Shown here one piece after another: positions 1 to 9,705 of a stretch of DNA of 64,000 nt (the first letter of the stretch is position 1; each line of letters begins with the position of its first letter). The notes below the pieces were generated by a model. It ran no database searches. It was given only the letters and a program-made list of their open reading frames with translations, and had not been told where the DNA came from. The position numbers and the translations under genes were made by a program. The stretch is from contig CAWFUH010000011.1 of NCBI GenBank assembly GCA_963818855.1, forward strand, positions 1 to 64,000, given 5' to 3'. The DNA comes from Bog-159 sp963818855. Its GTDB lineage: Bacteria; Acidobacteriota; Terriglobia; Bryobacterales; Bryobacteraceae.

Positions 1-935
1 GTCTCCAGCCCATCGACGATATCTTCCCGCGCCTTCAATTTGCCCGCCATCATCCAGCCCGCCAGCGCCTTCATGCCTTCCGGGTAACGCGCGGCATAAT
101 CGAATACCACGAAGCCTTCCATGCGCGCATGATTGATCAGCAGCGACATATAATTGCGCGGCCCCTCGATTGCCTGCAGATTGTTGTATTGCGAAATGGC
201 ACCGCAAATGACGATGCGCGCATGGCGCGCCAGCATGGACAGCGCGATATCCAAAATCTGGCCGCCCACATTGTCGAAATAGATGTCGATACCTTTGGGA
301 CAATGGCCCGCGAGAGCCTCGCGCACATCCTCGTCCTTATAGTCGACTGCGGCGTCGAAACCCAGATCTTCCACCACGTAGCGGCACTTGTCCGGACCGC
401 CCGCGATCCCCACGACCCGACAGCCTTTGATTTTGGCGATCTGCCCGGTACGGCTCCGACGGCGCCGGCCGCCGCCGAAACCACCAGGGTCTCGCCCTCT
501 TTGGGCTGGCCGATATCCAACAAGCCGAAATAGGAAGTCAGTCCGGGCATGCCAAGCGCGCCCAAATAGCGGGCCAGGGGCGCCAGGCGCGGATCGACCT
601 TGGTCAGCTCCCTGGCTTTCACGACCGCGAAATCCTGCACACCGGTCATACCCACGACGGTATCGCCCACCGCAAGGCCGGGTCGTTGGAGGCCACCACG
701 CGGCCGATGCCGCCGGCGCGCATCACATCGCCCAAGCCAACCGGCGGGATGTAGGACTTGCCCTCGTTCATCCAGCCGCGCATGGCCGGATCGAGCGATA
801 GATACAGGACCCGGATCAGCGCTTCCCCGCGCCAGGCTCGGCGGCGGGCGCGGTGACGAAATCGAAATCGCTGCGTTTGACCATGCCCACGGGGCGGGAG
901 GTCAACTTGAATCGGCGGTTTTGGAGTGTGCTCAT
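1..935 (-). CDS. NADP-dependent quinone/enone oxidoreductase (CurA/MDR type), frameshifted, 3' end outside window
   Basis: A zinc-free medium-chain reductase of the CurA/YfmJ type, expected to reduce C=C bonds of enones or quinones with NADPH in the cytoplasm. The ATG at 935 begins MSTLQNRRFKL; the following reading frames give the family landmarks YLSLDPAMRGWM, GDTVVGMTGVQDF, LVVSAAAGAVG (nucleotide fold) and FDNVGGQILD. The pieces lie in different frames: one-base losses are needed near 822-826 (after AEPG), 682 (at ND-PG) and 456 (after GAVGAV). With these repaired the frame is open to base 1, so the C-terminus lies outside the window. It follows the methyltransferase remnant on the same strand after about 100 bases. 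Family assignment is secure; whether the gene is functional depends on whether the indels are real. Confidence 0.7.
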
Positions 936-1035
936 ATGTTTCGGGTTTGGATATTTCGGATGGCGCTTAGGCAGAGGCCCGGGACGTGGAATACAGGATT
1001 CTTCGGGCTCGTTCGCGCGCGTAGCGACTGCAGCT

Positions 1036-1641
1036 TCAGCGCCAACTTCGCAAGGGCGCTTCCAGCTCCGGATCGCGTAGAGCCGCCGTCCAACAAGGCG
1101 CACGAATTTGAGCATGATCCCCTGGCCGATGGTGGGGCTGATGGCGATCGTCAGAGGCATCACCAGGCGGCCGCCTTCGCGCAGGCGGTCGAGCCAGATC
1201 GGTTGCGGATGCGTAACGCCCGCATTGATCAACATGGCATCGCACGGCCCCGGATCGAAGGCGGCGCCATCGCCGGCATCGCGGCGGCGTAAGGATACGC
1301 GGACAGATTGTCGCGCGCGCGGGCGCCAGGTCCGGCTGCGCGTCGATCGCCACCACGCTGCCCGCGTCCGACTATCTCGGCCATGATCGCGGTGTAGTCT
1401 ACGCCGCAGCCCATATGATACACGCGATCGCCGGGCTTCCGCGGCTCGCTGGTGGACCGGTATTTTGGGTGGCCCGGCCGGCCATCGCCATGACTTCGGC
1501 GGAAGCCAAATGCCAGGGCGGCGGACCCAGAAACTTCTCGCGCGGCACGCGGGCGTAGGCCTCCACCAGCGCCGCAGAAGTCAGGCTGGCCACCTGCTCG
1601 ATCTCTTCGGCATAGAACCGGCGATAATCCTCGAGCGTCAT
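1036..1641 (-). pseudogene. Protein-L-isoaspartate methyltransferase-like gene, multiply broken
   Basis: The start MTLEDYRRFYAEEIEQVA at 1641 overlaps the stop of the ROK kinase gene (ATGA). The pieces VPREKFLGPPPWH, PGDRVYHMGCGVDYTAIMAE (SAM-binding loop), VVAIDAQPDLA, LINAGVTHPQPIWLDRLREG and a short RDPELEAPL tail ending at 1036 are those of the PCMT-like methyltransferase family, but they fall in three frames that switch about five times. The stretch normally found between the N-terminal helix and the SAM loop (roughly 30 residues) also seems to be missing, which simple base-calling error would not explain. I therefore treat it as a decayed gene; a damaged assembly is the alternative. Confidence 0.6.
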
Positions 1642-2704
1642 TCACCCCGTGGGAGCCCTAAGCACCCGTTTTGCCGGGCGAATTGCAGAGCCTGGATGGC
1701 CGCGCCACGCGCGCCGGCGGTATCGCCATTGGGCATGATGTAGATCGGGATATCCGACTGTTCCTCACGCTGCGGCGGCATGCCCGCATGGATTTCGTCG
1801 ATGAACCAGCGCTGAAACTCCGCGCTGGTTTCGATGGCCCCGCCGCCCACTACCAGCGCGTCGGGATCGAAGGTGTTGATCATCTCGTCGAAGAACACGC
1901 CCAGCGCATGCGCCTGCACACGGAAAATCTCTTTGCACATCGGATCGCCCTTCTCCGCCAGTCCCCGCACCAGCTTGGCGGCGTGATGCAGGTTGCCGGA
2001 TTTGCCCAGTTCGTGATCCGGATAGCGTGGCAGGAAGTACGGCAAAAAGGATTTCTCGATGGCCGTCAGGGAACACACCGATTCCAGATCGCCGACGCGC
2101 CCGCAATTGCAGGCCGGAACCAGGCCTTCGATTCCGCGGATATTCTGATATGGCAGCAGCACGTGTCCCAACTCGCCGCCGAAGCCCTTGCGGCCCTTGA
2201 CGTCGTGCCCGTCGATGATCACGCCACCGCCGAACCCGGTGCCGATCACTACCGTAATCGAAGTGGCCGCCGCCCGGTTCCGAAAATATTGAAATGCCCC
2301 CAAAACGCGCCGGCGTTTCCGTCGTTCAAGTAGGTCACCGGAATGCCCAGCAGCGTCGACAAATTGCCCCGGATATCGTAACAGCCCCAGTCGCGATGCA
2401 CGAAATTCGTCGAGCCTTCCGCGCTGAGCACGCCCGCGGCGGTGGCCGGCCCAGGCGTATCCAGACCCGCGGCCGCGATATCCGCGACCTTCAGACCCGC
2501 GATTTCCACGGCGATTTTCAAACCGTCCACAATCTGCTGCAGGCAGACCGCCGGGCCCTGTTTCGATCGCGCGGGATATTCGCACAAGCCTTCGATCAGG
2601 AACTGCTCTTGCGGGTTGACTAATGTATAGTTGATGGCGGTTCCGCCAAGATCCACTCCGGCCACTACACGCACGGGCTTACCTCGATTTAGATGATTTT
2701 GCAT
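1638..2704 (-). CDS. ROK family sugar kinase, one frameshift
   Basis: Cytoplasmic ATP-dependent sugar kinase (glucokinase-like) of the ROK family. ATG at 2704 starts MQNHLNRGKPVRV, followed by the phosphate-binding motif GVDLGGTAINYTL. Further landmarks are LDTPGPATAAGVLS, YLNDGNAGAFWG, the second glycine loop VVIGTGFGGGVIIDG with the catalytic-region GELGH, and a zinc-type motif CNCGRVGDLES in which the usual third Cys is Asp. The frame changes once near 2270-2280, between the N-terminal piece ending FNIFGTG and the piece starting AATSITVV. About 355 residues when joined, normal for the family. It is the first gene of a minus-strand group with the methyltransferase (ATGA overlap). Substrate cannot be read from the sequence. 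Confidence 0.82.
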
Positions 2705-2737
2705 TCTTGCGTTTTCAGCATAGCAGGGCGGTGGTGG

Positions 2738-2753
2738 GCGGGCTTCCGCCCGC
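2738..2753. repeat. Short hairpin related to the CTTYAG repeat family
   Basis: Perfect arms GCGGGC and GCCCGC around a 4-base loop, inside a GGTGGGCGGGCTTCC context like the left half of the CTTYAG repeats elsewhere in the window. It lies in the divergent gap between the ROK kinase and the plus-strand secreted protein, so it is unlikely to be a terminator. Confidence 0.5.
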
Positions 2754-2809
2754 ATCTCAAAGTAACCCAGCCAATCCGCCTTGCGTCACACGCCAGGAAG
2801 GAGGCTTCC

Positions 2810-3378
2810 ATGAGATCTTGCGTGTGGTTGCTCTGTTTGTCTCTGGGCACAGCGGCCGGTGCGTGGGCCGGTTTGAAGCCTGTCGCGTTCCGGCTGGCGA
2901 GTTTACCTGCCAGTGCGGAGCCGGGGCAAAAATTGGTTCTGTGCGCCGCCAATATCGGCACGGGCAGCGTGGACGTGACCTCGAGTTCATCAATGTCAAG
3001 ACCGGCGGCGTGGTGATCGACAAGACGGTCAGCCTGGAGCCGCTCGGAGCGGGCACGGCATCCCAGCCGTGCGTGACCACGGAAGTGGCGGCGACTGCCG
3101 GCGCGCAAACCGCCGGTCCCATGGCATCCTCGTTCGCTCCCAGTGGTTCCGCCGCTTCGCCAACCGATGGAGAAGCGTTGCTGGTCGGCGTGGCGATGGT
3201 GCGCAAATCGCTCTTGTCATTCCGTGAAGCGCAGGTGACGGCTTCCATTCAAGTGATGGCGCCCGATGCCGATGGCGTAATGCGCACCGTCCAGACCATC
3301 CCGCTCAGTCGAGCCGCCCATCCCTCCGACGGCGCGCCGGTGAATGCACCGGCATCTTCCGGCGGGCATCACAAGTAA
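2810..3378 (+). CDS. Secreted protein of unknown function, frameshifted
   Basis: ATG at 2810 sits behind a GGAGG-like site (AGGAAGGAGGCTTCC). The first 20 or so residues form a Sec signal peptide ending near AGAWA. The first frame runs to about 2980 (AANIGTGSVDV); the continuation FINVKTGGVVIDKTVSLEP to the stop at 3378 is one frame over, so one base was gained or lost near 2980. The joined product is about 188 residues, rich in Ala, Ser and Pro, ending SSGGHHK. I recognise no domain. It is transcribed away from the ROK kinase. Confidence 0.5.
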
Positions 3379-3712
3379 GCTCGGCTTCCTGCAGGCGGGC
3401 TGGACCCCGGCAATAGACAGTTATGCGGCGAGCAACGAGTGTTTGGAGGTCCTGTGAATTCAGCACGATGCCGGTCATTCTGACTGCTGGCTCCTGACTT
3501 CTGTCTCCGATATCCCGCAGGGATATGAAGGGCGCAGCCCTTGGCCAGTTAGATTGATACGGCCAAACACGCACGCCGCCTTGAATTCACACCCGCCTTG
3601 CGCTACCTTGTGATTTCCATAGGAACAGGCTGAGGTAAACCAATCCTGATATCCTATTTAGGGTAGGCCCACCCTCGGGGCTCTCGCCCTTTCCAGGAGG
3701 CTTTTTTTCAAA
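3379..3712. other. Intergenic region without a recognisable gene
   Basis: The stretch between the secreted protein and hppA holds the tandem hairpin repeat at 3510-3542 and, at its right end, a good ribosome-binding site (CCAGGAGGC, 3694-3702) for hppA. No convincing coding frame is seen; the minus-strand open frame here has no coding character. Confidence 0.5.
3510..3542. repeat. Tandem hairpins with constant GCA loop (family C)
   Basis: Two adjacent perfect hairpins: ATATCCC-GCA-GGGATAT (3510-3526) and AAGGGC-GCA-GCCCTT (3528-3542). The arms are unrelated to each other but the loop is identical. This is the same architecture as families A and B elsewhere in the window. Only one copy of this family was found here. 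Confidence 0.7.
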
Positions 3713-6173
3713 ATGCGATCAGTTTCGTCAACCACGCCCGGCCAGCCTAGTCGCCTGCCGGTCTTACGCGCAGCCCGCGCGTTCCTCCCGCTGTTGTGGA
3801 CGGCCCTGTTGGGCGCACCGCTGATGGCGCAGGATGAAGGCGGCGAAGCCAGCCTGCACCTGCCCGACCTGAGCACCGCCCGTTTTCTGGGGGATAGCAT
3901 CGGCGGCCACACCCTGTTGATGTTCGGCCTGCTGTTCTGCGTGCTAGGCATGATTTTCGGCCTGATCATTTATAGACGGCTGAAGAACATGGAAGTGCAC
4001 AAATCCATGCTGGAAGTCTCCGAACTTATCTATGAGACTTGCAAGACCTATTTGGCCACGCAAGGCAAATTTCTCATCCTGCTGGAGTGCTTTATCGGCG
4101 TCATCATCGTGTTCTACTTCGGCTTTCTGAGGGATCTTGGGTTCGTTCAGGTCGCTACCATTCTGTTGTTTAGCGTGATCGGCATCGGCGGCAGCTACTC
4201 GGTGGCGGCCTTCGGCATGCGCGTGAACACTTTCGCCAACTCCCGGGCGGCCTTCGCCAGCCTGCGCGGCAAAGCCTTCCCCTGTTACGACATTCCCCTG
4301 CAAGCCGGCATGAGTATCGGCATGTGCTGATCTCGGTCGAGCTGATCATGATGCTGATCATCCTGCTGTTCATTCCGGGCGACCTGGCCGGACCCTGTTC
4401 ATCGGTTTCGCCATCGGCGAGTCGCTGGGCGCGGCGGCCTTGCGCGTGGCGGGCGGCATCTTCACCAAGATTGCGGATATCGGCGCGGACCTGATGAAGA
4501 TCGTCTTTAAGATCAAGGAAGACGACGTGCGCAATCCGGGCGTCATCGCGGACTGCACGGGCGATAACGCCGGCGATTCGGTGGGACCTTCGGCCGACGG
4601 CTTCGAGACTTACGGCGTCACTGGCGTGGCCCTGATCACCTTTATTCTGCTCGCAGTCAAGCAGCCCGAGATGCAGGTGCGGTTACTGGTCTGGATCTTC
4701 GTCATGCGCGTGATGATGATCATCTCCTCCGCGTTGAGTTACTTCATCAACGGCATCGTCGCCAAGGCCAGATACGGAGATGCCGAAAAATTCAACTTCG
4801 AAGCGCCACTGACTTCGCTGGTGTGGATGACTTCGCTCATCTCCGTCGGACTGACTTATGTGGTCAGCTACTTCATCATTCCGAGTTTGAACGGCGATAC
4901 CAGCTTGTGGTGGAAGCTGGCCACGGTGATTACCTGCGGCACCCTGGCCGGTGCGATCATCCCCGAGGGGGTGAAGGTATTTACCTCCACTCAGTCGCGG
5001 CACGTCCGCGAGATCGTCAATTCCGCGCGCGAAGGCGGCGCCTCATTGTGCATTTTGTCCGGTCTTGTGGCCGGCGACTTCAGCGCCTACTGGCTGGGCT
5101 TCTCCATCCTCGGCCTGATGAGCATCGCCTATGGAGTCAGCACCCTGGGCCTAGCCAGCCTCATGGTGGCGCCGGCCGTGTTTGCTTTCGGACTGGTGGC
5201 CTTCGGCTTCCTGGGTATGGGTCCGGTCACCATCGCGGTGGATAGCTACGGCCCGGTGACGGATAACGCCCAGTCCGTGTTCGAGCTTTCGACCATCGAG
5301 ACGCTGCCAGGCATCGAAGCCGAGATCCAGCGCGATTTCGGATTCAAACCAAACTTCGAGAAAGGCAAGGAGAACCTGGAGGAGAACGACGGTGCGGGCA
5401 ATACCTTCAAGGCGACCTCCAAACCCGTGCTGATCGGTACCGCGGTAGTGGGCGCCACCACCATGATCTTCTCGATCATCGTGGCGCTCACTAACGGCCT
5501 GACGACCAACCAGGATAAACTCTCGATCCTCAACCCGCCTTTCCTCTTGGGTCTGATTGCCGGCGGAGCGGTGATTTATTGGTTCACGGGCGCATCCATG
5601 CAGGCGGTCACCACCGGCGCATATCGCGCAGTGAAATTCATCAAGGAGCACATTAAGCTGGAAAGCGCCGAAAAGGCCTCCGTATCCGACTCCAAGAAGG
5701 TGGTGGAGATCTGCACGCAGTACGCGCAGAAGGGCATGCTGAACATCTTTATCGCTGTGTTCTTCGCCACGCTGGCCTTCGCCTTCTTCGAGCCGTTCTA
5801 CTTCATCGGCTACCTGATCTCCATCGCCATATTCGGCTTGTTCCAGGCAATCTTCATGGCCGACGCCGGCGGCGCCATGGACAACGCCAAGAAAATCGTC
5901 GAGACCGAGCTGAACATGAAAGGCACCGAATTGCACGCCGCCACGGTGGTGGGCGATACGGTAGGCGATCCTCTCAAAGACACCAGTTCGGTGGCGCTGA
6001 ATCCCATCATCAAGTTCACCACGCTGTTCGGATTGCTGGCGGTGGAACTCGCTGTGTCGCTGAACAATAAGCAGGGCAACACGCTTTCGACCGTGCTCGG
6101 CGCGCTGTTCTTTCTGGTTTCAGTGACGTTCGTCTATCGCAGCTTCTACGGCATGCGCATCGAATCGAATTAA
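3713..6173 (+). CDS. hppA: Membrane-bound ion-pumping pyrophosphatase, two frameshifts
   Basis: Hydrolyses PPi and pumps H+ (or Na+) across the cytoplasmic membrane. ATG at 3713 follows an AGGAGG site. Conserved cytoplasmic motifs are GGIFTKIADIGADLMK, DDVRNPGVIADCTGDNAGDS, GPSADGFETYG and the C-terminal MADAGGAMDNAKK...GDTVGDPLKDTSS. In the GNTFKATSKP segment a Lys occupies the place that in classical enzymes separates K+-independent (Lys) from K+-dependent (Ala) types, but this is a divergent branch and I would not lean on it. The frame is lost at about 4327 (after QAGMSIGM) and 4402 (after LAGPC); each is restored by one added base, giving the usual SVELIMMLIILLFIPGD and FIGFAIGESLGAAALR helices. 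About 820 residues with some 16 membrane helices. Probably intact in the organism. Confidence 0.9.
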
Positions 6174-6225
6174 GCACCGCCCCGTCTCAGAATCGTCGCG
6201 CGCAGATAATGGAGGGCGGGCTTCA

Positions 6226-6311
6226 GTGGGGCAGACCTCCAGGTCTGCGTGGGTCCTCCAGGACCCGCTACGCCCGACGTGGACGTCGGCCGTAGGACTG
6301 AGTCCTGCCAC
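6226..6311. repeat. Family A repeat: four tandem hairpins with differing arms
   Basis: Starts GTGGGGCAG and ends CTGCCAC. Hairpins: GCAGACCT-CC-AGGTCTGC (6231-6248), GGGTCCT-CC-AGGACCC (6251-6266), CCGACGT-GG-ACGTCGG (6274-6289) and AGGACT-G-AGTCCT (6294-6306). It lies between the convergent ends of hppA and hisS, immediately after a partial family B unit (GGAGGGCGGGCTTCAG, 6211-6226). Related copies are at 27304, 38364 and 58371. Confidence 0.85.
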
Positions 6312-6340
6312 AATTTATGCAGGTGTTAGGTCGCGCGAAA

Positions 6341-6420
6341 ACTAAGTGGCATTGAGGCTTGAGCCGGCGCGGGGCTTCAGCCGCGCTGCGCCGAATGTTC
6401 TGGTTGCGTCAGCCTGCTCC
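6341..6420. repeat. Family B repeat (CTTYAG hairpins) with flanks
   Basis: Contains AACTAAGTGGCATTGAGG, then palindromic cores GGCTTGAGCC and GGGGCTTCAGCC, then GGTTGCG. The left flank CTAAGTsGCATTG recurs at 27386 and the right flank GGTTGCG at 27283, so the unit is longer than its hairpins. Located just past the hisS stop codon. Confidence 0.7.
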
Positions 6421-6425
6421 AAACG

Positions 6426-7715
6426 CTACGCGCGCAGGCGCTGTCGCAACCATCCGGCCAGTTCCGCCAGCCGCACAGTGCTCTGTTCCCCGCTGGCCAT
6501 TTCCTTCACCACCGCCGCCCCGTCGCGTACCTCGTTGGGCGCCAGAAACACGGTGAATCGCGCGCCGCGGCGGTCTGCATAGCTGAAAAACTTCCCGGGT
6601 TTGCCGGCGGAGAAAGCCAGGTCCGTCGGGATGCCGGCAGCCACCAGTTCTGCGGCCACGCGCGCCGCGTCCCGGCTAAGTGCCGCGTCAAACATTCCGA
6701 CGCACACTTCCACTTTCGGCTTGGCCGGCGAGAAACCCCTCAACTCGGTCAGGATCTCGGCGATCACCACATCCCCGAAACCCATGCCCACCGCCGGGCG
6801 CGCGACGCCGGTCATATCTGCAAACAGATTGTCATAGCGGCCGCCGCCGAAGATGGCGCGGAAGCGGCGCCCGGTATCGAAGCCTTCGAACACCGCGCCG
6901 GTATAATACGAGAGCCCACGCACCACCCCGGAATCGAAGCGCAGGTATTCGCCGAATCCCATCGCGTCGGCCAAGTCCAGCAGGCGGCGAACCTCCTCCG
7001 CCGCGGGGCTGGCCGCCAGCGGCCCCTCGGTCAGGCTGTCCGCGGCTTCACTGCCCAGTTGCCCGATCACTGCATCGGCCGTCTGGACCGCCAGGCCTTT
7101 TTCGACCAGCATCTCCTGCAAAGTCTCGACTGGCACTTTGCCCTTCTTGTCGAGCACCATGAAAACGTCCACATGCTGGTCCAGCGGCACGCCCAGTTCA
7201 CAGAGCAAATAGGCCACTACCTGCCGGTTATTGATGTGGATGCGCACGTCTTGCGGGCCCAGACCCAACGCCCTCAGCGCGCTCGTTACTCCCGCCAGGA
7301 TCCAGGCCTCGGCTTGCACGGAAGGTTCGCCGACGATGTCCAGATTCCACTGGAAGTGCTCGCGTTTGCGGCCGCGGGTCATGCGCTCGTAGCGGAAGCA
7401 CTGGCCGATGGTCCACCATTTGGCCGGAAACACGATGTCCTGCGGCCGCGCGCTGATCATGCGTACCAATGAAGGTGTCACTTCGGGACGCAGCGCCAGT
7501 TGCCGGTTGGATTTGTCCTCGAAATGATAGATCTGCTGCGCCACCTCCTCGCCGGCCTTGCGTGCCAGCAGCTCGAAGGTTTCCACCACTGGCGGCTCGA
7601 AGCGCTGGAAACCGTGTAAGGTGGATGCGGCAGTCCAGGCGGCGAAGATGCGGTCCCGCAATTCCAGGTCTTCCGGATAGAAGTCGCGCATGCCGCGCGG
7701 CGGTTCCAACTGCAT
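6426..7715 (-). CDS. hisS: Histidyl-tRNA synthetase
   Basis: Charges tRNA-His with histidine in the cytoplasm. 429 residues, normal for bacterial HisRS. Class II landmarks: PRGMRDFYPED at the N-terminus, motif 2 region LALRPEVTPSLVRM and FRYERMTRGRKREHFQW, histidine-A motifs YYTGAVFEGFD and FGGGRYDNL, and a C-terminal anticodon-binding domain from about residue 330. Last gene of the minus-strand run that begins with eno; 66 bases after tsaE. Confidence 0.96.
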   Translation of the reverse strand: MQLEPPRGMRDFYPEDLELRDRIFAAWTAASTLHGFQRFEPPVVETFELLARKAGEEVAQQIYHFEDKSNRQLALRPEVTPSLVRMISARPQDIVFPAKWWTIGQCFRYERMTRGRKREHFQWNLDIVGEPSVQAEAWILAGVTSALRALGLGPQDVRIHINNRQVVAYLLCELGVPLDQHVDVFMVLDKKGKVPVETLQEMLVEKGLAVQTADAVIGQLGSEAADSLTEGPLAASPAAEEVRRLLDLADAMGFGEYLRFDSGVVRGLSYYTGAVFEGFDTGRRFRAIFGGGRYDNLFADMTGVARPAVGMGFGDVVIAEILTELRGFSPAKPKVEVCVGMFDAALSRDAARVAAELVAAGIPTDLAFSAGKPGKFFSYADRRGARFTVFLAPNEVRDGAAVVKEMASGEQSTVRLAELAGWLRQRLRA

Positions 7716-7781
7716 ATGTAATTAGTGTAGTTCAACGGCCAATCTCCGCCCGGATTCCACTGCGCAATTGCACCGGGACTT

Positions 7782-8201
7782 TCAGTCCCGCCACTCGATC
7801 TCGCGCGCGTCTCCGTCCAGCGCGCGTAAGCGAATCTCGACGCGCTCCCGCGGCATCAGTTCGGGGAAGCGTTCGCCCCACTCGATAATCACCATAGCCG
7901 GGCTGTCGAACAGCTCATCCAGGCCCAGCGTGGCTGCATCGCGCGCGCTATCCAGTCGGTAGAGATCCACGTGATAGACAACCGGCGGCGTACCGTATTC
8001 GTGGATCAGCGTGAATGTGGGACTGGAGACCTCCTCTAGCGGCGCCGCGCCCAAACCGTGAACGATGCCTTTGGCCAGCGTGGTCTTGCCCGCCCCCAGG
8101 TTGCCGATCAGCAGCACGGTCGCGTGCGGCGGCAGCGCCCGCGCCAGGCGCTCGCCCAGGGCGATGGTCTCCTCCTCAGAGGCGGTGCGGAAAACGGGCA
8201 C
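7782..8201 (-). CDS. tsaE: tRNA threonylcarbamoyladenosine biosynthesis ATPase TsaE
   Basis: P-loop ATPase working with TsaB/TsaD to make t6A37 on ANN-reading tRNAs. 139 residues. Walker A GNLGAGKTTLAKG near residue 33, the family motif VSSPTFTLIHEY, HVDLYRL, and IIEWGERFPE. Its first 26 bases overlap the end of nnrDE, so the two are probably translated together. TsaB and TsaD are not in the window. Confidence 0.95.
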   Translation of the reverse strand: MPVFRTASEEETIALGERLARALPPHATVLLIGNLGAGKTTLAKGIVHGLGAAPLEEVSSPTFTLIHEYGTPPVVYHVDLYRLDSARDAATLGLDELFDSPAMVIIEWGERFPELMPRERVEIRLRALDGDAREIEWRD

Positions 8202-9705
8202 ACTCCTCCAGGGCCGCCGGAAGATAGCGCAGCAGATCGGTCGCGTTCAGGCATTTCTCGGTGAGTACAGCGGCGCCTAATTCGCCGGCCAGCCCATGCA
8301 GGTAGACAGCGGCGGCGATGGCTTCGTCCGGATTTTTTGGAAACTGTCCCAGCAGTCCGGCCAGCATGCCGGTGAGAATATCGCCCGTGCCGCCCGTGCC
8401 CATGGCAGGCGTGCCCGTGGGGTTGACCCAAACGCGCCCATCGGCGAACGCGATCAGCGTGCGTTCCCCTTTCAGCACCAAGGTGACCTGCCGCCCGGTG
8501 GCCAGACCTCGCGCGGCGGATACGCGATCGGCGGAAATTTCCGCAGTCGATTTGCCGCAGAGCCGCGCCATTTCGCCCGGGTGCGGCGTCAACACGCGGA
8601 GCCTTCCGCTTCCTGACCACTCCGTCCCCGCGAGTGCATTCAACGCATCGGCATCCGTCACCATGGGTTGCGCGAATTCGGCGAATGCGCGCCTCACCAG
8701 CGCCACCACTTCTGGATCGTCGCCCAACCCCGGCCCGATGGCGATGACATCTTTTTTCTCGGCAACTTTCTCGACTTCACCCCAGAGCTGCCCGCTTGCG
8801 AGCGGCGCGGTCATCAACTCCGCGGCGTGGCCGGCGATCACCGGGATGGCGGACTCCTCTGACGCGACTGTAACCAGGCCCGCGCCTGCGCGCAATGCGG
8901 CCATTCCACACATCGCCGCGGCGCCGGTCTTGCCGCGCGATCCGGCGATGGCCAGCACGTGCCCATAAGTGCCCTTGTGCCCCGCCCGCGCACGCGGCGC
9001 GAGCACCCGTCCGAACATAGCCGGCTCAACCAGCGACAGCCAGATGGAATCGTCGGCATCGAACATGGCGGGCGGACTGCCGATGGCGCCCACACGCAAC
9101 TCGCCCACCGCGTCGCAATTGGGCGCCAGCACGTGCGCCGGCTTGGGCGCGGTAAATGTCACGGTATAATCGGCGCGGGCCTGCTCGCCGGTCGGCTGGC
9201 CGGAATCGCTGGGCATGCCCGAGGGAATATCGACAGCCACCACCTGGGCCAGCGGGAAGCCGTGGTTGATCTCGCGGATGGCATCCAGCATGGCGCCGGA
9301 GGCCGATCCGCTGATTCCAGTGCCCAGCAGCGCATCCACCACGATGGTTGCCAAGCGGGCCGCGGCTGGAATTTCGCGCGTCACCGGGCACCCGCATACC
9401 TGCAGCATGCGGTAGTTTTGCGCGGCGTCGCCTTTCAGTTCCTCCGGCGCGGCCAGCAGCACCACGTGCAAGGCGCGCACCTCACACCGCGTGAAAAGCT
9501 GGCGCGCCACCACCATGCCGTCGCCGCCATTGTTTCCCTTGCCGCACAGAACCACGATGCGTTGCGCGGCCAGGGGCGCGAATTTCTCGGCCAGCAGTTC
9601 CACCACGCGATGCCCGGCGTTTTCCATCAGCACCACGCCGGGAATGCCCATTTCGATGGTGCGCCGGTCTACCTCGCGCATCTGCGCGGCCGAGAGAGCT
9701 TTCAC
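8176..9705 (-). CDS. nnr: Bifunctional NAD(P)H-hydrate epimerase / ADP-dependent dehydratase
   Basis: Repairs damaged NADHX and NADPHX. I place the start at GTG 9705 (VKALSAAQMREVDRRT), which overlaps the upstream stop as GTGA; a longer frame to 9765 would lie inside the upstream gene. Residues 1-210 form the YjeF N-terminal epimerase domain (LCGKGNNGGDGMVVARQL, VDALLGTG, AVDIPSGMPSDSG). Residues about 230-505 form the kinase-like dehydratase (GPGLGDDPEVV, TPHPGEMARL, GTGGTGDILTGMLAGL). Translational coupling on both sides (rsbU-like before, tsaE after). Confidence 0.94.
   Translation of the reverse strand: MKALSAAQMREVDRRTIEMGIPGVVLMENAGHRVVELLAEKFAPLAAQRIVVLCGKGNNGGDGMVVARQLFTRCEVRALHVVLLAAPEELKGDAAQNYRMLQVCGCPVTREIPAAARLATIVVDALLGTGISGSASGAMLDAIREINHGFPLAQVVAVDIPSGMPSDSGQPTGEQARADYTVTFTAPKPAHVLAPNCDAVGELRVGAIGSPPAMFDADDSIWLSLVEPAMFGRVLAPRARAGHKGTYGHVLAIAGSRGKTGAAAMCGMAALRAGAGLVTVASEESAIPVIAGHAAELMTAPLASGQLWGEVEKVAEKKDVIAIGPGLGDDPEVVALVRRAFAEFAQPMVTDADALNALAGTEWSGSGRLRVLTPHPGEMARLCGKSTAEISADRVSAARGLATGRQVTLVLKGERTLIAFADGRVWVNPTGTPAMGTGGTGDILTGMLAGLLGQFPKNPDEAIAAAVYLHGLAGELGAAVLTEKCLNATDLLRYLPAALEECARFPHRL

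Noticed and set aside
5151..5936. Long minus-strand open frame opposite hppA
   Set aside because: It is His- and Gly-rich without domain character, and lies opposite strongly conserved hppA sequence.
6226..6311. Family A hairpins read as a bidirectional terminator between hppA and hisS
   Set aside because: Some other copies lie inside operons, there is no T run after the stems, and several hairpins occur in a row; a repeat explains it better.
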